The position numbers were made by a program, and so were the translations under genes. A DNA stretch of 64,000 nt. It comes from UBA12481 sp942493265. Lineage in GTDB: Bacteria; Bacteroidota; Bacteroidia; Bacteroidales; UBA12481. Every line of letters starts with the position of its first letter. The stretch's first letter is position 1. The DNA lies in NCBI GenBank assembly GCA_942493265.1, contig OW818688.1, positions 2,108,001 through 2,172,000 on the forward strand, given 5' to 3'. This document shows, piece after piece, positions 7,856 through 17,989 of the stretch. The notes beneath the pieces are model-generated. The model was not told the origin of the DNA. It saw only the letters and a program-made list of their open reading frames with translations, and searched no databases.

Positions 7856-9517
7856 TTATTTATTGGATCTTAATTTATTGATTAATTCAATAGGAATAAA
7901 ATAATTTTGGTTGATGTTGACAATCAGTGTTTTAGTATATATTTTTTTATTTCCTGCAAAGTAATAATCCGTATTGGCCGGAACGGTTATCCGCTTGTTA
8001 ATGTCCCTGGATTTATGCTCAAATACCAGATCAGTACCCATAACTCTAGGCTCCGGATACCCTTTGAATTCACGGCTTTTTTCACTTACCCTGTTAAAGT
8101 ACAGCGAGTCGGCTCCTAAATCGCCCAGATTCAACTCTTTGCAGATGTATTTCGCAACCTCTGTGTTGTCAATAACCCCTGTTTTTTTATTGACACCTTT
8201 TGGAGCGTAAATTCCAAGAAAAACATCCTCAGCGGTATGCCCGGTGGTGGTCCAGCCGATAAAATGGCGCTCATTGTATCGGGCCGCCAGATAACTTTCG
8301 GTTAAATCGCGTTTTTTATCTGCCGTAAAAGTTTTCGAACGGACAATGGTTTCAATGGTTTTCAGCGAATCCGCCGGCAGGTCGAGGGAGTAATGAATCT
8401 TCAGCGTGTCGCGGAGATTATAGGTTTTATCAACGAAATAACGCACGCTGTCGATGATGATTTTCCTGGCCAGCTTTCTGCCGGTCCAGTCGATCGAATC
8501 CAAAGGCCGGATTATCTTTTCCGGAATGTTCAGGTTGTCATATTCAATTTTGCTAAAGGGACTGGTCGATGACGAGCCCGATTGCCTGTTTCCGATGCTG
8601 ATACCGCCGTTTCCATGGTCGGGACAAACGATCACCAGGGTTGAGTCATTGGCTTTGGCAAATTTCAATCCCACCGCAACCGCCTGGTCAAGAGCCAGAA
8701 AATCCGTAACCAGTCCGAACGGCTCATTGGCGTGCGCCGACCAGTCCACCTGACTGCCTTCCACCATCAGGAAAAAGCCTTTGGGATTCCGGCTCAGGAT
8801 GGAAATTGCTTTCTGCGTCATTTCTGCCAGACTCGGCTCTTCTTTGGGATTTCGGTCGGCATCGTGCGACAGGTATTTTTTCTGATGGTCCCAGTCGCCG
8901 AAAAGGGCCCATACTTTCTCACTGGTATTTTGGTTAAAGCTCTCTATATCAGTTATCAATTTATATCCACGACTTTGGAGGGTATCCTTTAGGCTGTAGG
9001 GTTTTTTCAGATAATTATTCAGATAATATTCACCGCCGCCAAAAACAATTGTCGGACTGTTATACACGAACTGCTTGATAATCCTGTCGTTACCTGAATA
9101 GCTTCGGTTGGGGTCGTGACAAACAAAGTCGGCAGGAGTGGCATGTGGAAATTCGCAGGTGACCACCACCCCGGTAGATTTTCCTTTTAACCGGGCCAGC
9201 TCAAGGATTGAAACATGGGGCACACTGTCACGGTCCACCCCTACAAATCCTGATAAGGATTTGGTACCGGTGGCATAGGCTGTGCCGGCGGGTGCCGAAT
9301 CGGCAATGGTGCTGTCGGCTGAAAAGGTCTTCACCAATCCGCAGATGATCTCGTCAACTGCCAGTGGCTTATTGCCATTGTACCAGCGCGATAAGGATAA
9401 AACATCAACACTGGTACCATCTGGTATATAGAGAATTACGTTTTTTATTCTCTGGTTCTGGGTGTAGCTGAGCAGTACTGACAGCGATAGGATTAACGTC
9501 AAAAACAATTTTTTCAT
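7856..9517 (-). CDS. Exported alkaline phosphatase (PhoA family)
   Basis: The 553-residue protein has an N-terminal signal peptide (residues 1-19). Residues VILYIPDGTS (metal-binding Asp33) and ADSAPAGTAYATG (nucleophile Ser74 in the DSA motif) define the alkaline phosphatase superfamily. Later metal-site segments are VEGSQVDWSAHAN, CPDHGNGG and TGHTAEDVFLG. It should release phosphate from monoesters in the periplasm or outside the cell. A C-terminal extension of about 100 residues after the last metal motif is beta rich and may be an accessory domain. It sits between the GH53 gene (92 bp upstream) and the serine deaminase gene (5 bp downstream). No Pho box can be recognised. Confidence 0.92.
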   Translation of the reverse strand: MKKLFLTLILSLSVLLSYTQNQRIKNVILYIPDGTSVDVLSLSRWYNGNKPLAVDEIICGLVKTFSADSTIADSAPAGTAYATGTKSLSGFVGVDRDSVPHVSILELARLKGKSTGVVVTCEFPHATPADFVCHDPNRSYSGNDRIIKQFVYNSPTIVFGGGEYYLNNYLKKPYSLKDTLQSRGYKLITDIESFNQNTSEKVWALFGDWDHQKKYLSHDADRNPKEEPSLAEMTQKAISILSRNPKGFFLMVEGSQVDWSAHANEPFGLVTDFLALDQAVAVGLKFAKANDSTLVIVCPDHGNGGISIGNRQSGSSSTSPFSKIEYDNLNIPEKIIRPLDSIDWTGRKLARKIIIDSVRYFVDKTYNLRDTLKIHYSLDLPADSLKTIETIVRSKTFTADKKRDLTESYLAARYNERHFIGWTTTGHTAEDVFLGIYAPKGVNKKTGVIDNTEVAKYICKELNLGDLGADSLYFNRVSEKSREFKGYPEPRVMGTDLVFEHKSRDINKRITVPANTDYYFAGNKKIYTKTLIVNINQNYFIPIELINKLRSNK

Positions 9518-9609
9518 GCGGATAAATTTGATCCCGCAAAAATACCCGTATAAATGAGAATATTTCGGTTTGCCTCTGAATTGACCGGCAAAAATATGGG
9601 CAGTGCATT

Positions 9610-11043
9610 CTATTCAACCTTTGCCAGATATTTCGCATTTAACTCTTTATACACCCCAAACAGGCCGGTAATATTTCCGTTCCGGTCGAAAAGCCCGCTC
9701 CTGAAATTCAGGGGTTCCCAAATGGCAGCACCTTTACCCATTTCACCCGGCAAGCTGAACACGATCTCATGCACCTCGCGCTTGAAATCGGAGTATTCCA
9801 CCACATTCACCGGTTTATGGTAGCGGGCGGTAAGGTCGGTGAGATTGCTTTTCAAATCTTCCAGCGTTCCATGCCAGCGGGGGTAATAGGATAATCCGAG
9901 TACGTCAAATTTTACCCCGCGGGCAATCATGTTATCGAGCCAAAAGGTTGCTTCATCATTTTGTCCGCCTAGTGCGATATGCATCATCACCGGGATGCCG
10001 GGATCAACCGCGAAAACTCCTTCGGTTCCGGCCTTCAGCAGGTCCGCCAGCTGGTCGGGATTGCCAATGTGACCTTCAGGCCAGAGTATCCCATGGTTGA
10101 TTTCGTTACCAATCTGGACCATCGCAGGCATAGTGCCCTGCTTTTTCAGCGCGAGCATTACGTTCGAGGTATACGATCTTACCGAGTCTTTCAATGTTTC
10201 AAATTCCAGGTTTTCCCAGGCTAGCGGCTTGAACTGCTGCTGCGGATCGGCCCAGTAATCGCTGTAATGAAAATCCAGCAGGAGTTCCAACCCGGCTTCG
10301 TCTATCCTGCGGGCCATGTTGAGCGTATGCAATAATCCGCAATATCCTTTTTCGGGGGAATAACCTTTAGGATTTTCGGGATTGACAAATATCCGAAGTC
10401 GTATATAGTTGAACCCCTGGTTCTTTAATAACCGGATGGCATCAACCTCCTTTCCGTTTTCTATAAACTTACGACCCTGGTCCTCCAGCTGGGGAAGGAA
10501 AGATATGTCGGCCCCGATCATCCGGTCGATGGGTTTTGCGGTTGGGGGGAGGTCTGCACCTGATGGTTTCATCAACATAAAGTCAGCAGGCAGCAGATGG
10601 ATCTCATGAGATCCGGGCCAGAGTTTCCCCGACCGGGCTTCCACCTTTACCTTGCCGGGGGAGTTGCCGGCTATGAAGAGCAGCTGACAACTGCCGTTGG
10701 TCAATTTGCAATCCGAGTAGCTCCTGCCAGCGGTATCGGTTTTGATTATCAGATTATTGCCATTGATATCCAACACCTTGCATTCTCCATCAACATAAAT
10801 TCTGATGGAATCGGTTGCCCCGGATATTTCCCTCGATAAACTGTCGGTAACTGCAATCCGCAGGCGGGTTTGACTCTCGCCATTGGCCGGCAGGGTAGTG
10901 CTGTAGCTGGTGAGCATGACCGATACCGGATTGCCTGTTGCCACCCGGCTCACAGAATCAAATTCCCGCGGGCCCTGTACCGGTTGTGTGCAGGTGGTAA
11001 AAAGTGCCATTCCGAGGAATGGAATCAAGGTGATTAATCTCAT
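9610..11043 (-). CDS. GH53 arabinogalactan endo-beta-1,4-galactanase, lipoprotein
   Basis: This 477-residue protein has a lipobox at residue 18 (ALFTTC), so it should be anchored in the outer envelope. Residues about 40-150 form a bacterial Ig-like (Big-1 type) domain, with TLPANGESQTRLRIAVTDS. The rest is a GH53 barrel, seen in FNYIRLRIFVNP, LLLDFHYSDYWADP, MVQIGNEINHG (acid/base Glu314) and VVEYSDF (nucleophile Glu416). GH53 enzymes cut beta-1,4-galactan side chains of plant pectin. It lies upstream of the phosphatase on the same strand and is divergent from hflK. No SusC/D-type transporter lies nearby, so product uptake would rely on genes elsewhere. Confidence 0.92.
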   Translation of the reverse strand: MRLITLIPFLGMALFTTCTQPVQGPREFDSVSRVATGNPVSVMLTSYSTTLPANGESQTRLRIAVTDSLSREISGATDSIRIYVDGECKVLDINGNNLIIKTDTAGRSYSDCKLTNGSCQLLFIAGNSPGKVKVEARSGKLWPGSHEIHLLPADFMLMKPSGADLPPTAKPIDRMIGADISFLPQLEDQGRKFIENGKEVDAIRLLKNQGFNYIRLRIFVNPENPKGYSPEKGYCGLLHTLNMARRIDEAGLELLLDFHYSDYWADPQQQFKPLAWENLEFETLKDSVRSYTSNVMLALKKQGTMPAMVQIGNEINHGILWPEGHIGNPDQLADLLKAGTEGVFAVDPGIPVMMHIALGGQNDEATFWLDNMIARGVKFDVLGLSYYPRWHGTLEDLKSNLTDLTARYHKPVNVVEYSDFKREVHEIVFSLPGEMGKGAAIWEPLNFRSGLFDRNGNITGLFGVYKELNAKYLAKVE

Positions 11044-11161
11044 GGCAGCGCTGATTTGGAGTGTTTTATAAATTCAATTCCTAACACAAATCTATATTCT
11101 TAAAATCAGAAAAGCCGGGTTTTTAAATTACTATCTTCATGGCTTATTAAAGTTCAAAAAT

Positions 11162-12142
11162 ATGTTAAATAGGAATCAGCAGGTTGAGGACTATATTACC
11201 TGGATTAGGGGCAATATCGGTAAATTCCTGCTCGGACTGCTTGCATTGATCATGCTGGCAACCTCAGTGAAAACAGTCAAACCTGAAGAGGAAGGCGTTG
11301 TGCTCTTTCTGGGTCAATATACCCGCAAGGTAAATCCCGGATTGAATTTTATCGTACCCCTCGGAGTGGAGAGAATGTACAAAATTCCGGTTCAGCGCCA
11401 GTTGAAACTGGAGTTTGGATTCCGGACCCTTGATCCCGGAGTCAATACAACCTATTCCGATAAGGATTTTGGTGATGAATCGCTGATGCTCACCGGCGAC
11501 CTGAATCTGGCCGATGTGGAATGGGTGGTTCAGTACCGGATCATGGATTCCTATAAATACCTGTTTAAAGTGCGGGATGCGGAAGATGCCCTGCGGGATA
11601 TGTCGGAGGCAGCCATGCGAAAGGTTGTCGGCGACCGCACGGTCAATGAGGTTCTCACGGTTGGCAGGCAGGCAGTGGCTTCAAATGTTGAAGTCCTCCT
11701 GCAGGAAATGTGCGTGGAGTATGAGAATGGCCTGCAGATTGAACAGGTGGTTTTGCAGGATGTGAATCCACCGGAAAAGGTAAAGCCTTCATTCAATGCA
11801 GTTAACCAGGCTCAGCAGGAAAGGGAAACGCTCATCAACCAGGCTGAATCGGAATATAATCAGGTGATCCCAAGAGCTCGCGGTGAGGCAGATGAAACGA
11901 TCCAGCTGGCTGAGGCTTATGCCCTTAACCGGGTGAACAGGGCGATTGGTGAGGCCGACCGGTTCAGTTCACTGTATGCAGAGTATGTGAAGGCTCCGGA
12001 AGTGACCAAAAAACGGCTCTATTTTGAAATTCTCGAACGGATACTGCCTAAGATCGGAGATAAGATCGTGGTGGATGAAAAGGGCAACAACGTGCTGCCA
12101 TTACTGAACATGGACAGAAAAATCAATAACCCGGTCAAGTAA
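11162..12142 (+). CDS. hflK: HflK, membrane-bound modulator of the FtsH protease
   Basis: The 326-residue protein has one N-terminal transmembrane segment (about residues 20-36, FLLGLLALIMLATSVKTV) followed by a band-7/SPFH domain (GVVLFLGQYTRKVNPGLNF, then VEWVVQYRI and ALRDMSEAAMRKVVGDRT) and a coiled, Ala/Glu-rich C-terminal helix (QAQQERETLINQAESEYN). HflK pairs with HflC to form a large cage around FtsH that modulates membrane-protein turnover. The next gene, 3 bp downstream, is hflC, which supports the assignment strongly. The N-terminal cytoplasmic Gly-rich region of the E. coli protein is missing, as is common outside Proteobacteria. Confidence 0.93.
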   Translation: MLNRNQQVEDYITWIRGNIGKFLLGLLALIMLATSVKTVKPEEEGVVLFLGQYTRKVNPGLNFIVPLGVERMYKIPVQRQLKLEFGFRTLDPGVNTTYSDKDFGDESLMLTGDLNLADVEWVVQYRIMDSYKYLFKVRDAEDALRDMSEAAMRKVVGDRTVNEVLTVGRQAVASNVEVLLQEMCVEYENGLQIEQVVLQDVNPPEKVKPSFNAVNQAQQERETLINQAESEYNQVIPRARGEADETIQLAEAYALNRVNRAIGEADRFSSLYAEYVKAPEVTKKRLYFEILERILPKIGDKIVVDEKGNNVLPLLNMDRKINNPVK

Positions 12143-12145
12143 GCT

Positions 12146-13084
12146 ATGAAAACAAAATATATCGCCTATATAATTGGTGCACTGGTAGTCATCATTGTAT
12201 TCTTCGGTAGCATTTTCGTCCTCGACGAAACCCAGCAGGCTATCGTAACTCAGTTCGGCAAGCCGGTGGGAGGTTCACGTACCCACGCCGGACTGAACTT
12301 TAAACTCCCTGTGATTCAAAAGGTTCAGCGCTTCGATAAACGCTATCTCAAGTGGGATGGCTATCCGAACCAGGTGCCAACGCAGGATAAGAAATTCATC
12401 TTTGTTGAAACCTATGCGCGCTGGCAAATCACCGATCCGCTGCAGTTTTATGTAAGGCTTCGCGATGAACGCTCCGGCCAGTCACGTCTGGATGATATCC
12501 TCGACGGTGAAACCCGCAATGCTGTAGCAAGTTTCGAATTGCTCGATATTATCCGGTCAACGAACCGCACTCCGGAGATTTCGGAAGAGTACCTCCAGGA
12601 GATTGAATCGCTGGATACTATCAAGGTAGGCCGTGAGAAAATTGAAAAGATGATCCTCGAGAAGGCAAGCGCACGCTGTACCGACCTCGGAATCATTATT
12701 CTGGACTTTCGGATCAAGCGGATCAATTATGTAGAGGAGGTTCGCAATAATGTGTACGACAGGATGATCAGTGAACGTAACCGAATCGCCGACCAGTTCC
12801 GCTCGGAAGGGCAGGGCGAAGCCCGCAAGATCCAGGGAAACAAGGAACGCGATCTGGCACAGATCCAGTCGGAGGCAGTTAAGGAATCGGAACAGATCCG
12901 GGGCAGGGCCGACGCAAAGGCAACTGCCATCTATGCCGCTGCCTATAATAAATCAGCCGCCGCACGTGAATTGTATGGTTTTTCACGAGCCATGGAGGCC
13001 CTCGAGAAATCATTTGACGATAAAACCAGCCTGATACTCACCACCGACAGCGAATTGTACCGCTATCTGAAACAGATAAAATAA
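12146..13084 (+). CDS. hflC: HflC, partner of HflK
   Basis: This 312-residue SPFH protein has an N-terminal membrane anchor (residues about 5-26, AYIIGALVVIIVFFGSIFVL), then the HflC start of the band-7 domain (DETQQAIVTQFGKPVGG) and KLPVIQKVQRFDKRYLKWDG. The C-terminal part is a charged coiled coil (EGQGEARKIQGNKERDL) ending near SLILTTDSELYRYLKQIK, the family's usual terminus. Its start is only 3 bp after the hflK stop, so translation is likely coupled. Together they build the periplasmic-side vault around FtsH. The stop is followed by a weak hairpin (CTGAACC/GGTTCAG, 13088-13118) with no T-tract. Confidence 0.94.
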   Translation: MKTKYIAYIIGALVVIIVFFGSIFVLDETQQAIVTQFGKPVGGSRTHAGLNFKLPVIQKVQRFDKRYLKWDGYPNQVPTQDKKFIFVETYARWQITDPLQFYVRLRDERSGQSRLDDILDGETRNAVASFELLDIIRSTNRTPEISEEYLQEIESLDTIKVGREKIEKMILEKASARCTDLGIIILDFRIKRINYVEEVRNNVYDRMISERNRIADQFRSEGQGEARKIQGNKERDLAQIQSEAVKESEQIRGRADAKATAIYAAAYNKSAAARELYGFSRAMEALEKSFDDKTSLILTTDSELYRYLKQIK

Positions 13085-13163
13085 AACCTGAACCCCATTT
13101 GCAGGGATCCAGGTTCAGAAATTGGAAACAAATTAACAAATCACCGGCGCATGCCGGACAATA

Positions 13164-13718
13164 CTATTCATCCTTTACCTGGATGTTACCAGCTACGATA
13201 TCAACCAGGGCGATATTCAATGGCAGATTGCAGTCTCTTTGTACAGTGGTCGGATAAGCGTCAGTAAACTGATCAGCAGGTGCACCGCTTCCTTCACCAT
13301 TGTCTTTTACTTTGAATACAATAAAGCGTCCTACCTCAATGCCATAGGGATTGTCTTCCGTGGCTTTGGTAATCAGGGCGGTTACGGTTGCCTCGGTGCC
13401 ATTGACCATCAGGCAAACTACCTCAGCCTGAAGATTGGTTTCCTGACCGGGGCTGTGAATGATTACGTTACCTGCAACAGTTCCGTCAGCATCTTTTTTT
13501 GCATGGAAGGAGAAGTGCTGGAACCTCTCATTGAAGATCAGTGCACCCTGTCCATTGGCTGAAACACCCGGACCGTTTGCATTTCCAGCTTTCAGACTGA
13601 TCGGATTGCCCGCCCCACCGGCTGCATTCAGATCAGTATTAACACTTTCCTTCTGGCATGAGCCCAGGAACAACACGGCAGCTACTGCCACCGCTGAAAA
13701 ATGTAGTTTATAATTCAT
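13164..13718 (-). CDS. Small envelope lipoprotein of unknown function
   Basis: This 184-residue protein has a lipoprotein leader ending in LFLGSC (Cys about 21). A low-complexity Gly/Asn/Ala linker follows (residues 30-60), and then a beta-rich domain with regularly spaced hydrophobics (NERFQHFSFHAKKDADG, VVCLMVNGTEATVTALIT). I do not recognise the family. Similar post-lipobox proteins in Bacteroidota often have 'calycin-like' or CHRD-like folds, but no diagnostic motif is present. It converges on hflC. A short GC hairpin, CCGGCGCATGCCGG (13143-13156), follows its stop and may end transcription. Confidence 0.75.
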   Translation of the reverse strand: MNYKLHFSAVAVAAVLFLGSCQKESVNTDLNAAGGAGNPISLKAGNANGPGVSANGQGALIFNERFQHFSFHAKKDADGTVAGNVIIHSPGQETNLQAEVVCLMVNGTEATVTALITKATEDNPYGIEVGRFIVFKVKDNGEGSGAPADQFTDAYPTTVQRDCNLPLNIALVDIVAGNIQVKDE

Positions 13719-13864
13719 AGGTTTTTTATTTTGTAACGATTATAAATAACATACAACGCAGCATTAGAAATTCCTTTTGGATTGTTTGATTCCACGCCTA
13801 TTTAACTAAAAATTAACAAAAGGAGGTTAAACAAAATCTATAAATACTTAAACAAAACAAGCCA

Positions 13865-13907
13865 TTTGCGAATGCTGCAGATACGGTTACTTTTACGGTC
13901 AGGAGGT
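13865..13907 (+). promoter_or_regulatory. Promoter and strong ribosome binding site of the HAD gene
   Basis: TTTG at 13865-13868 and TACTTTTA at 13888-13895 are separated by 19 nt and fit the Bacteroidota -33/-7 promoter, with the last base of the -7 box off consensus. AGGAGGT at 13901-13907 lies 5 nt before the ATG and is a near-perfect Shine-Dalgarno. That is rare in this phylum, where most neighbours show none. The leader would be very short. Confidence 0.6.
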
Positions 13908-13912
13908 ACAAT

Positions 13913-14557
13913 ATGATTAAAGGGGTATTGTTTGATATGGACGGAGTGCTGGTGGATTCGGAAGAATTCATGTGTGAAGCGGCCATCCGGATGTTTGCGG
14001 AAAAAGGATGGACGGTGACCAAAGAAGATTTTGCTCCATTCGTTGGGATGGGTGAAAACCGATATCTCGGCGGGGTAGCAGAAAAATATGGTGTGGAATT
14101 CGATCTGGAAACCGATAAAACCAGGGCTTATGCCATTTATGCGGATATCACGGCGGGTAAATTGTTTCCGCTGCCCGGAGTTCATGATTTTGTCATGCGG
14201 TGTAAAAACCATTCCTTAAAACTCGCGGTGGCCACAAGTGCCGACCGGGTAAAGATGGAGATCAACCTGCTGGCCCTTCAACTGCCTGACGGCACATTCA
14301 ATCAAACGGTAAACGGATTGGAGGTGGAGCGTAAAAAGCCTTTCCCGGATATTTATCTGGAGGCGGCTCTCCGGCTTCAGTTAAAACCAGAGGAGTGCCT
14401 GGTGGTGGAGGATGCGGTAAGTGGTATCGATGCAGCACTTGCCGCAGGCTGTAAATGTCTGGCGCTTAAAACCAGCTTTCCTCCGGAGCTCCTGGGTAAC
14501 GCAAACTGGATATGCAATACCCTGGCCGACGCCCCGGAGGAATCAATCAGCTGGTAA
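13913..14557 (+). CDS. HAD-superfamily phosphatase, beta-phosphoglucomutase-like
   Basis: This 214-residue soluble enzyme has the HAD motif I FDMDGVLVDS (nucleophile Asp8, general acid Asp10), motif II ATSADR at about residue 105, a Lys in VERKKPFPDIYLEAA (motif III), and motif IV VVEDAVSGIDAALAAG. The alpha-helical cap between motifs I and II is the type found in beta-phosphoglucomutase and sugar-phosphate phosphatases, so a sugar phosphate is the likely substrate. The exact reaction cannot be fixed. It has its own promoter and a strong ribosome binding site. Its TAA (14555-14557) directly abuts the stop of the convergent Tricorn gene, leaving no intergenic base. Confidence 0.88.
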   Translation: MIKGVLFDMDGVLVDSEEFMCEAAIRMFAEKGWTVTKEDFAPFVGMGENRYLGGVAEKYGVEFDLETDKTRAYAIYADITAGKLFPLPGVHDFVMRCKNHSLKLAVATSADRVKMEINLLALQLPDGTFNQTVNGLEVERKKPFPDIYLEAALRLQLKPEECLVVEDAVSGIDAALAAGCKCLALKTSFPPELLGNANWICNTLADAPEESISW

Positions 14558-17500
14558 CTATTTCTTGTATAATCCTTTTGCGGTACGGTCTTCCAGTTTC
14601 GGTGCCGGGGTGATTTTTGGCGGTGCAACTTTTAACAGTTTCATCACTTCTTCCACCACTTTCTCCATTTGCGGATCCCTTCCCTGAACCAGGATATTCG
14701 GGTCGTCCCATACCGGGAAATCGGGTGAAACGCCCACACCTTCCCAGAACCAGTGACCGTCATTGTCGTACAGTCGGGCATCCGGAACGGTAATATTGCC
14801 GCCATCTATCAGCGAGTGGCCGGTAGCCGGTCCCACCAGAATTCCCAGCGTGCGTTCCCCTACAATCGGACCTGCCTTTAGCTCCTGGAATGCCCATGGC
14901 AAACCGTCGCCGCCCGATCCGGCCCAGCCGTTGATCAGCATACCTTTCGGACCGTTATTGGTTTTAACGGGCTGGGTATGATCGCGGCCATGACGCCAGT
15001 GCAGGTTGTACACCACCGGCCGCTTCAGCAGCTCCAGAAACCTGTCGGCCAGGGCACCGCCGGCATTGAACCGTTCATCGATGATGAATCCGTCTTTCTC
15101 CAGCTGGCCGTAAAACATCTTCACCAATTCAAGCTGACCTTGTGCGGAAGTATTTGACATATAGATATATCCGAGTTTGCCTCCGGATAGTTTATCTACC
15201 ATTTTGCGGTTATTCTCGATCCATTCCAGATAACGGAGATTCGATTCTTCACCCCCGGTGAGGCATTTAACCGTGATTTTCTCGCTATCTTCCACTTTAC
15301 CTGTTTTACTCACCGTTAGCGCTACCGTTTTGCCCGATAAGCCCTCAAAGGGTGCATAAGGATCCATTTTCGGATCCAGATTCACCCCGTTTACAGCCAG
15401 AATATAATCACCCACACCGGTTTTAACTCCCGGCAGGTCAAAGGGTGAACGTGCATCGGTATCCCAGGCTGCCGGGGTCACGATCCTTTTAATTTTATAT
15501 AATCCGTTTTCCAGGGTCAGGTCGACACCCAGGAATCCCGACGACAAGGAACGAACACTTTCCAGATCACCACCGGAGCTGTAGGTATGTCCGGCGGCCA
15601 GCTCCGATACCAGCTGCGACTGAATGGTATTGATATCCGAGCGGGTTCGGGCAAAATCCACCAATGAGCCATACCGGGTGCGCATTTCGTTCCAGTCAAC
15701 ACCCTGCATGTTGGGGTCATAGAAGAAATCGCGGTGACGGCGCCAGGTATCATTGAAAATCTGCTTCCACTCTTCACGCGGTACCAGGTCCATTACCAGG
15801 TCCCCTGTTGGAATGGCCTTTTCAATTTTCTGTGCGGCGGCAGGCTGAATAATGCCATATTTTCCCTGGCTCGAAACCAGCAATGATTTACCATCAGCCG
15901 TTACAATCACCCGTCCCACCTCGGAAATCACGGGTTTCTCCTCACGTGAAACCAAATCGTACACCACCAGCGAGGAGGTACGGTCACCCGATCCGGTATT
16001 TGCGGAACGCAGGTAAACGATCTTCCCCTCAAAGGCTTTCACACCCCGGATGTTGCCGGCTTTTGCCGGAAGTATCACGGATCTGGATTCAATATTGTCG
16101 AAATCAACTTTGACCACCACCTTGGCAGTGTCCTTGGCAGCTTTCTTTTCTTCCAGCTCATCATTTTTTGCATATAAAAGCGACGGCGCATCTTTTGTGA
16201 GGCTGAGGGCCGCAATCTGGGTGGAATTCGGATAGATCCAGGTTCCGTCGTTGAGATCCGAATATTCGGCCGTCATATTGCGGTTGGTCAGATAAAACAG
16301 GTACTTGCCGTCGGTGCTGAATACCGGATCGTTGTCGTTGTAAAACCCGCTGGTAGCCTGCCGGCTTTTACCGGATTCCATTTCATAGATATAGAGTGCA
16401 TTGTTGCCGTTTTCCAAGGCCTGGGTGAAAGTGATCCATTTTGAATCGGGCGACCACGAGATGGTGAATCCCGGGGCACCGCCATGACCCTGGGTATCCA
16501 GGGTATTGCCGATATTGACGGTTTTGCCGCTTTCAGCATCGATAACATATATAGTGTTCGTTTCATCGATAAAGGCGATTTTTTTGCTGTCGGGCGACCA
16601 GTTCAGCGTGTACCCGTAACCTTTTCCCCGTTTCGAGAGTTTTTTCGGTCCTGATGCGTCGGCAACAGCCTGCAGCCAGATCTCGAATTCCCCGTCGCGG
16701 TCGCTCCAGCAGGCAATGGTTTTTCCATCAGGCGACCACGAAGGATCACGGTCGAAGGCTCCGCTTGAATTGGTCAGGTTGATCACATAACCTTCGGTTG
16801 CCGGTACATTGAACAGCTCACCGCGGGCCTCGAAAATAATGCGCTTGCCTCCGGGGGAGGCGGTCATATTGTTTATCTGCTGTCCAACATTTACCGAACG
16901 TGGCATTTCCACGGAAAGGTCGGATACCACATTGACCTCCACCGGCTTGTATTTTTGCGATGCCAGATCCATCAGGTAAAGGGTGCCGCCTGCCTCAAAA
17001 ACGATATCGGTTTTTCCGGCCGACATATGGGTGACGTCAAAATCCCTGATTTTAGTGATCTGACTGCTTTGCTTGCTTTTTGTATCGTATACCCAGATAT
17101 TCAGACGCATATTTTCATCGCGATCCGACAGGAAATAGATCTTGTCACCCACCCAGGCAGGCTTTCCGTCGATAGCATCTGTTTTGGTAATGTTTTCTGC
17201 AGTATTGGCTTTCAGGTCAAACACGATGACATCCGAGGCCATCCCGCCGCGATATCTTTTAAACGGATAATTCTCGGTAATGCGGGTTATATAGGCCAAC
17301 TGATTCCCGTCGGGCGAGTAGCTTGCCAGGATGGCATACGGAACTTTCAGCTTCTCAGGGAATCCGCCGGTGGCGTCAACCAGATAGAGATTGGTCATAG
17401 CTCCGCGTCCGCTTTCCCGTGCCGATGAAAACAACAGCCGCTTCCCGTCGGGATGCCAGTCGACCAGCTGGTCGCCGAATGAGTGGTAGGTAACTCTCAA

Positions 17501-17803
17501 CGGCAATCCGCCGTTTGAAGGGATCACAAAAACATCGGCATTCCCATTGTATAATGCAGTGTAAGCGATCGACCTTCCATCGGGCGAAAACCTCGGTGAG
17601 GATTCCTCTCCCGGGGAATGGGTAACCTGAATGGCGGTACCGCCGGTTTTGGGCATCACCCAGATATCACCTCCATACACAAAAGTAATTTGATTATCAG
17701 ATACATCCATGTATTTCATCAGCCTTGCGCTGATTTGTGCATCGGTTACCTGAACCATCAGAAGGGTAAGTGCTAAAAGAAATAGTTTTTTCATTTTTTT
17801 CAT
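14558..17803 (-). CDS. Tricorn-like S41 protease, exported
   Basis: The start at 17803 is chosen because MKKMKKLFLLALTLLMVQ begins a signal peptide; this gives 1,081 residues. The first two thirds are WD40/TolB-like propeller blades with repeated 'FSPDGRSIAYTA', 'WSPDGKTIACWSDRDGEFE' and similar motifs. Next come a Tricorn C1 region (AAGHTYSSGGD), a PDZ domain (FLGVDLTLENGLYKIKRIV) and the S41 catalytic domain with the nucleophile in WAGSGGDGLPW (Ser963). Archaeal Tricorn trims peptides from the proteasome; bacterial exported versions are thought to degrade oligopeptides in the periplasm. It converges on the HAD gene with no gap. Confidence 0.92.
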   Translation of the reverse strand: MKKMKKLFLLALTLLMVQVTDAQISARLMKYMDVSDNQITFVYGGDIWVMPKTGGTAIQVTHSPGEESSPRFSPDGRSIAYTALYNGNADVFVIPSNGGLPLRVTYHSFGDQLVDWHPDGKRLLFSSARESGRGAMTNLYLVDATGGFPEKLKVPYAILASYSPDGNQLAYITRITENYPFKRYRGGMASDVIVFDLKANTAENITKTDAIDGKPAWVGDKIYFLSDRDENMRLNIWVYDTKSKQSSQITKIRDFDVTHMSAGKTDIVFEAGGTLYLMDLASQKYKPVEVNVVSDLSVEMPRSVNVGQQINNMTASPGGKRIIFEARGELFNVPATEGYVINLTNSSGAFDRDPSWSPDGKTIACWSDRDGEFEIWLQAVADASGPKKLSKRGKGYGYTLNWSPDSKKIAFIDETNTIYVIDAESGKTVNIGNTLDTQGHGGAPGFTISWSPDSKWITFTQALENGNNALYIYEMESGKSRQATSGFYNDNDPVFSTDGKYLFYLTNRNMTAEYSDLNDGTWIYPNSTQIAALSLTKDAPSLLYAKNDELEEKKAAKDTAKVVVKVDFDNIESRSVILPAKAGNIRGVKAFEGKIVYLRSANTGSGDRTSSLVVYDLVSREEKPVISEVGRVIVTADGKSLLVSSQGKYGIIQPAAAQKIEKAIPTGDLVMDLVPREEWKQIFNDTWRRHRDFFYDPNMQGVDWNEMRTRYGSLVDFARTRSDINTIQSQLVSELAAGHTYSSGGDLESVRSLSSGFLGVDLTLENGLYKIKRIVTPAAWDTDARSPFDLPGVKTGVGDYILAVNGVNLDPKMDPYAPFEGLSGKTVALTVSKTGKVEDSEKITVKCLTGGEESNLRYLEWIENNRKMVDKLSGGKLGYIYMSNTSAQGQLELVKMFYGQLEKDGFIIDERFNAGGALADRFLELLKRPVVYNLHWRHGRDHTQPVKTNNGPKGMLINGWAGSGGDGLPWAFQELKAGPIVGERTLGILVGPATGHSLIDGGNITVPDARLYDNDGHWFWEGVGVSPDFPVWDDPNILVQGRDPQMEKVVEEVMKLLKVAPPKITPAPKLEDRTAKGLYKK

Positions 17804-17989
17804 AAGGTTAGAGGGATAAAGATATTTGTTTTTATATCGGGAAATGAGCCATTTGTCAACCGGAAACACACGGATGTAAACTGCATATCAATCAGTGTGA
17901 TTGGGTTTTTGGTTTAACACCTGCAGGCTCCGGTTTGTTTAATTTTCAGAATAGTCAATTCGAATACCATCATTCTGAATAACTTATGC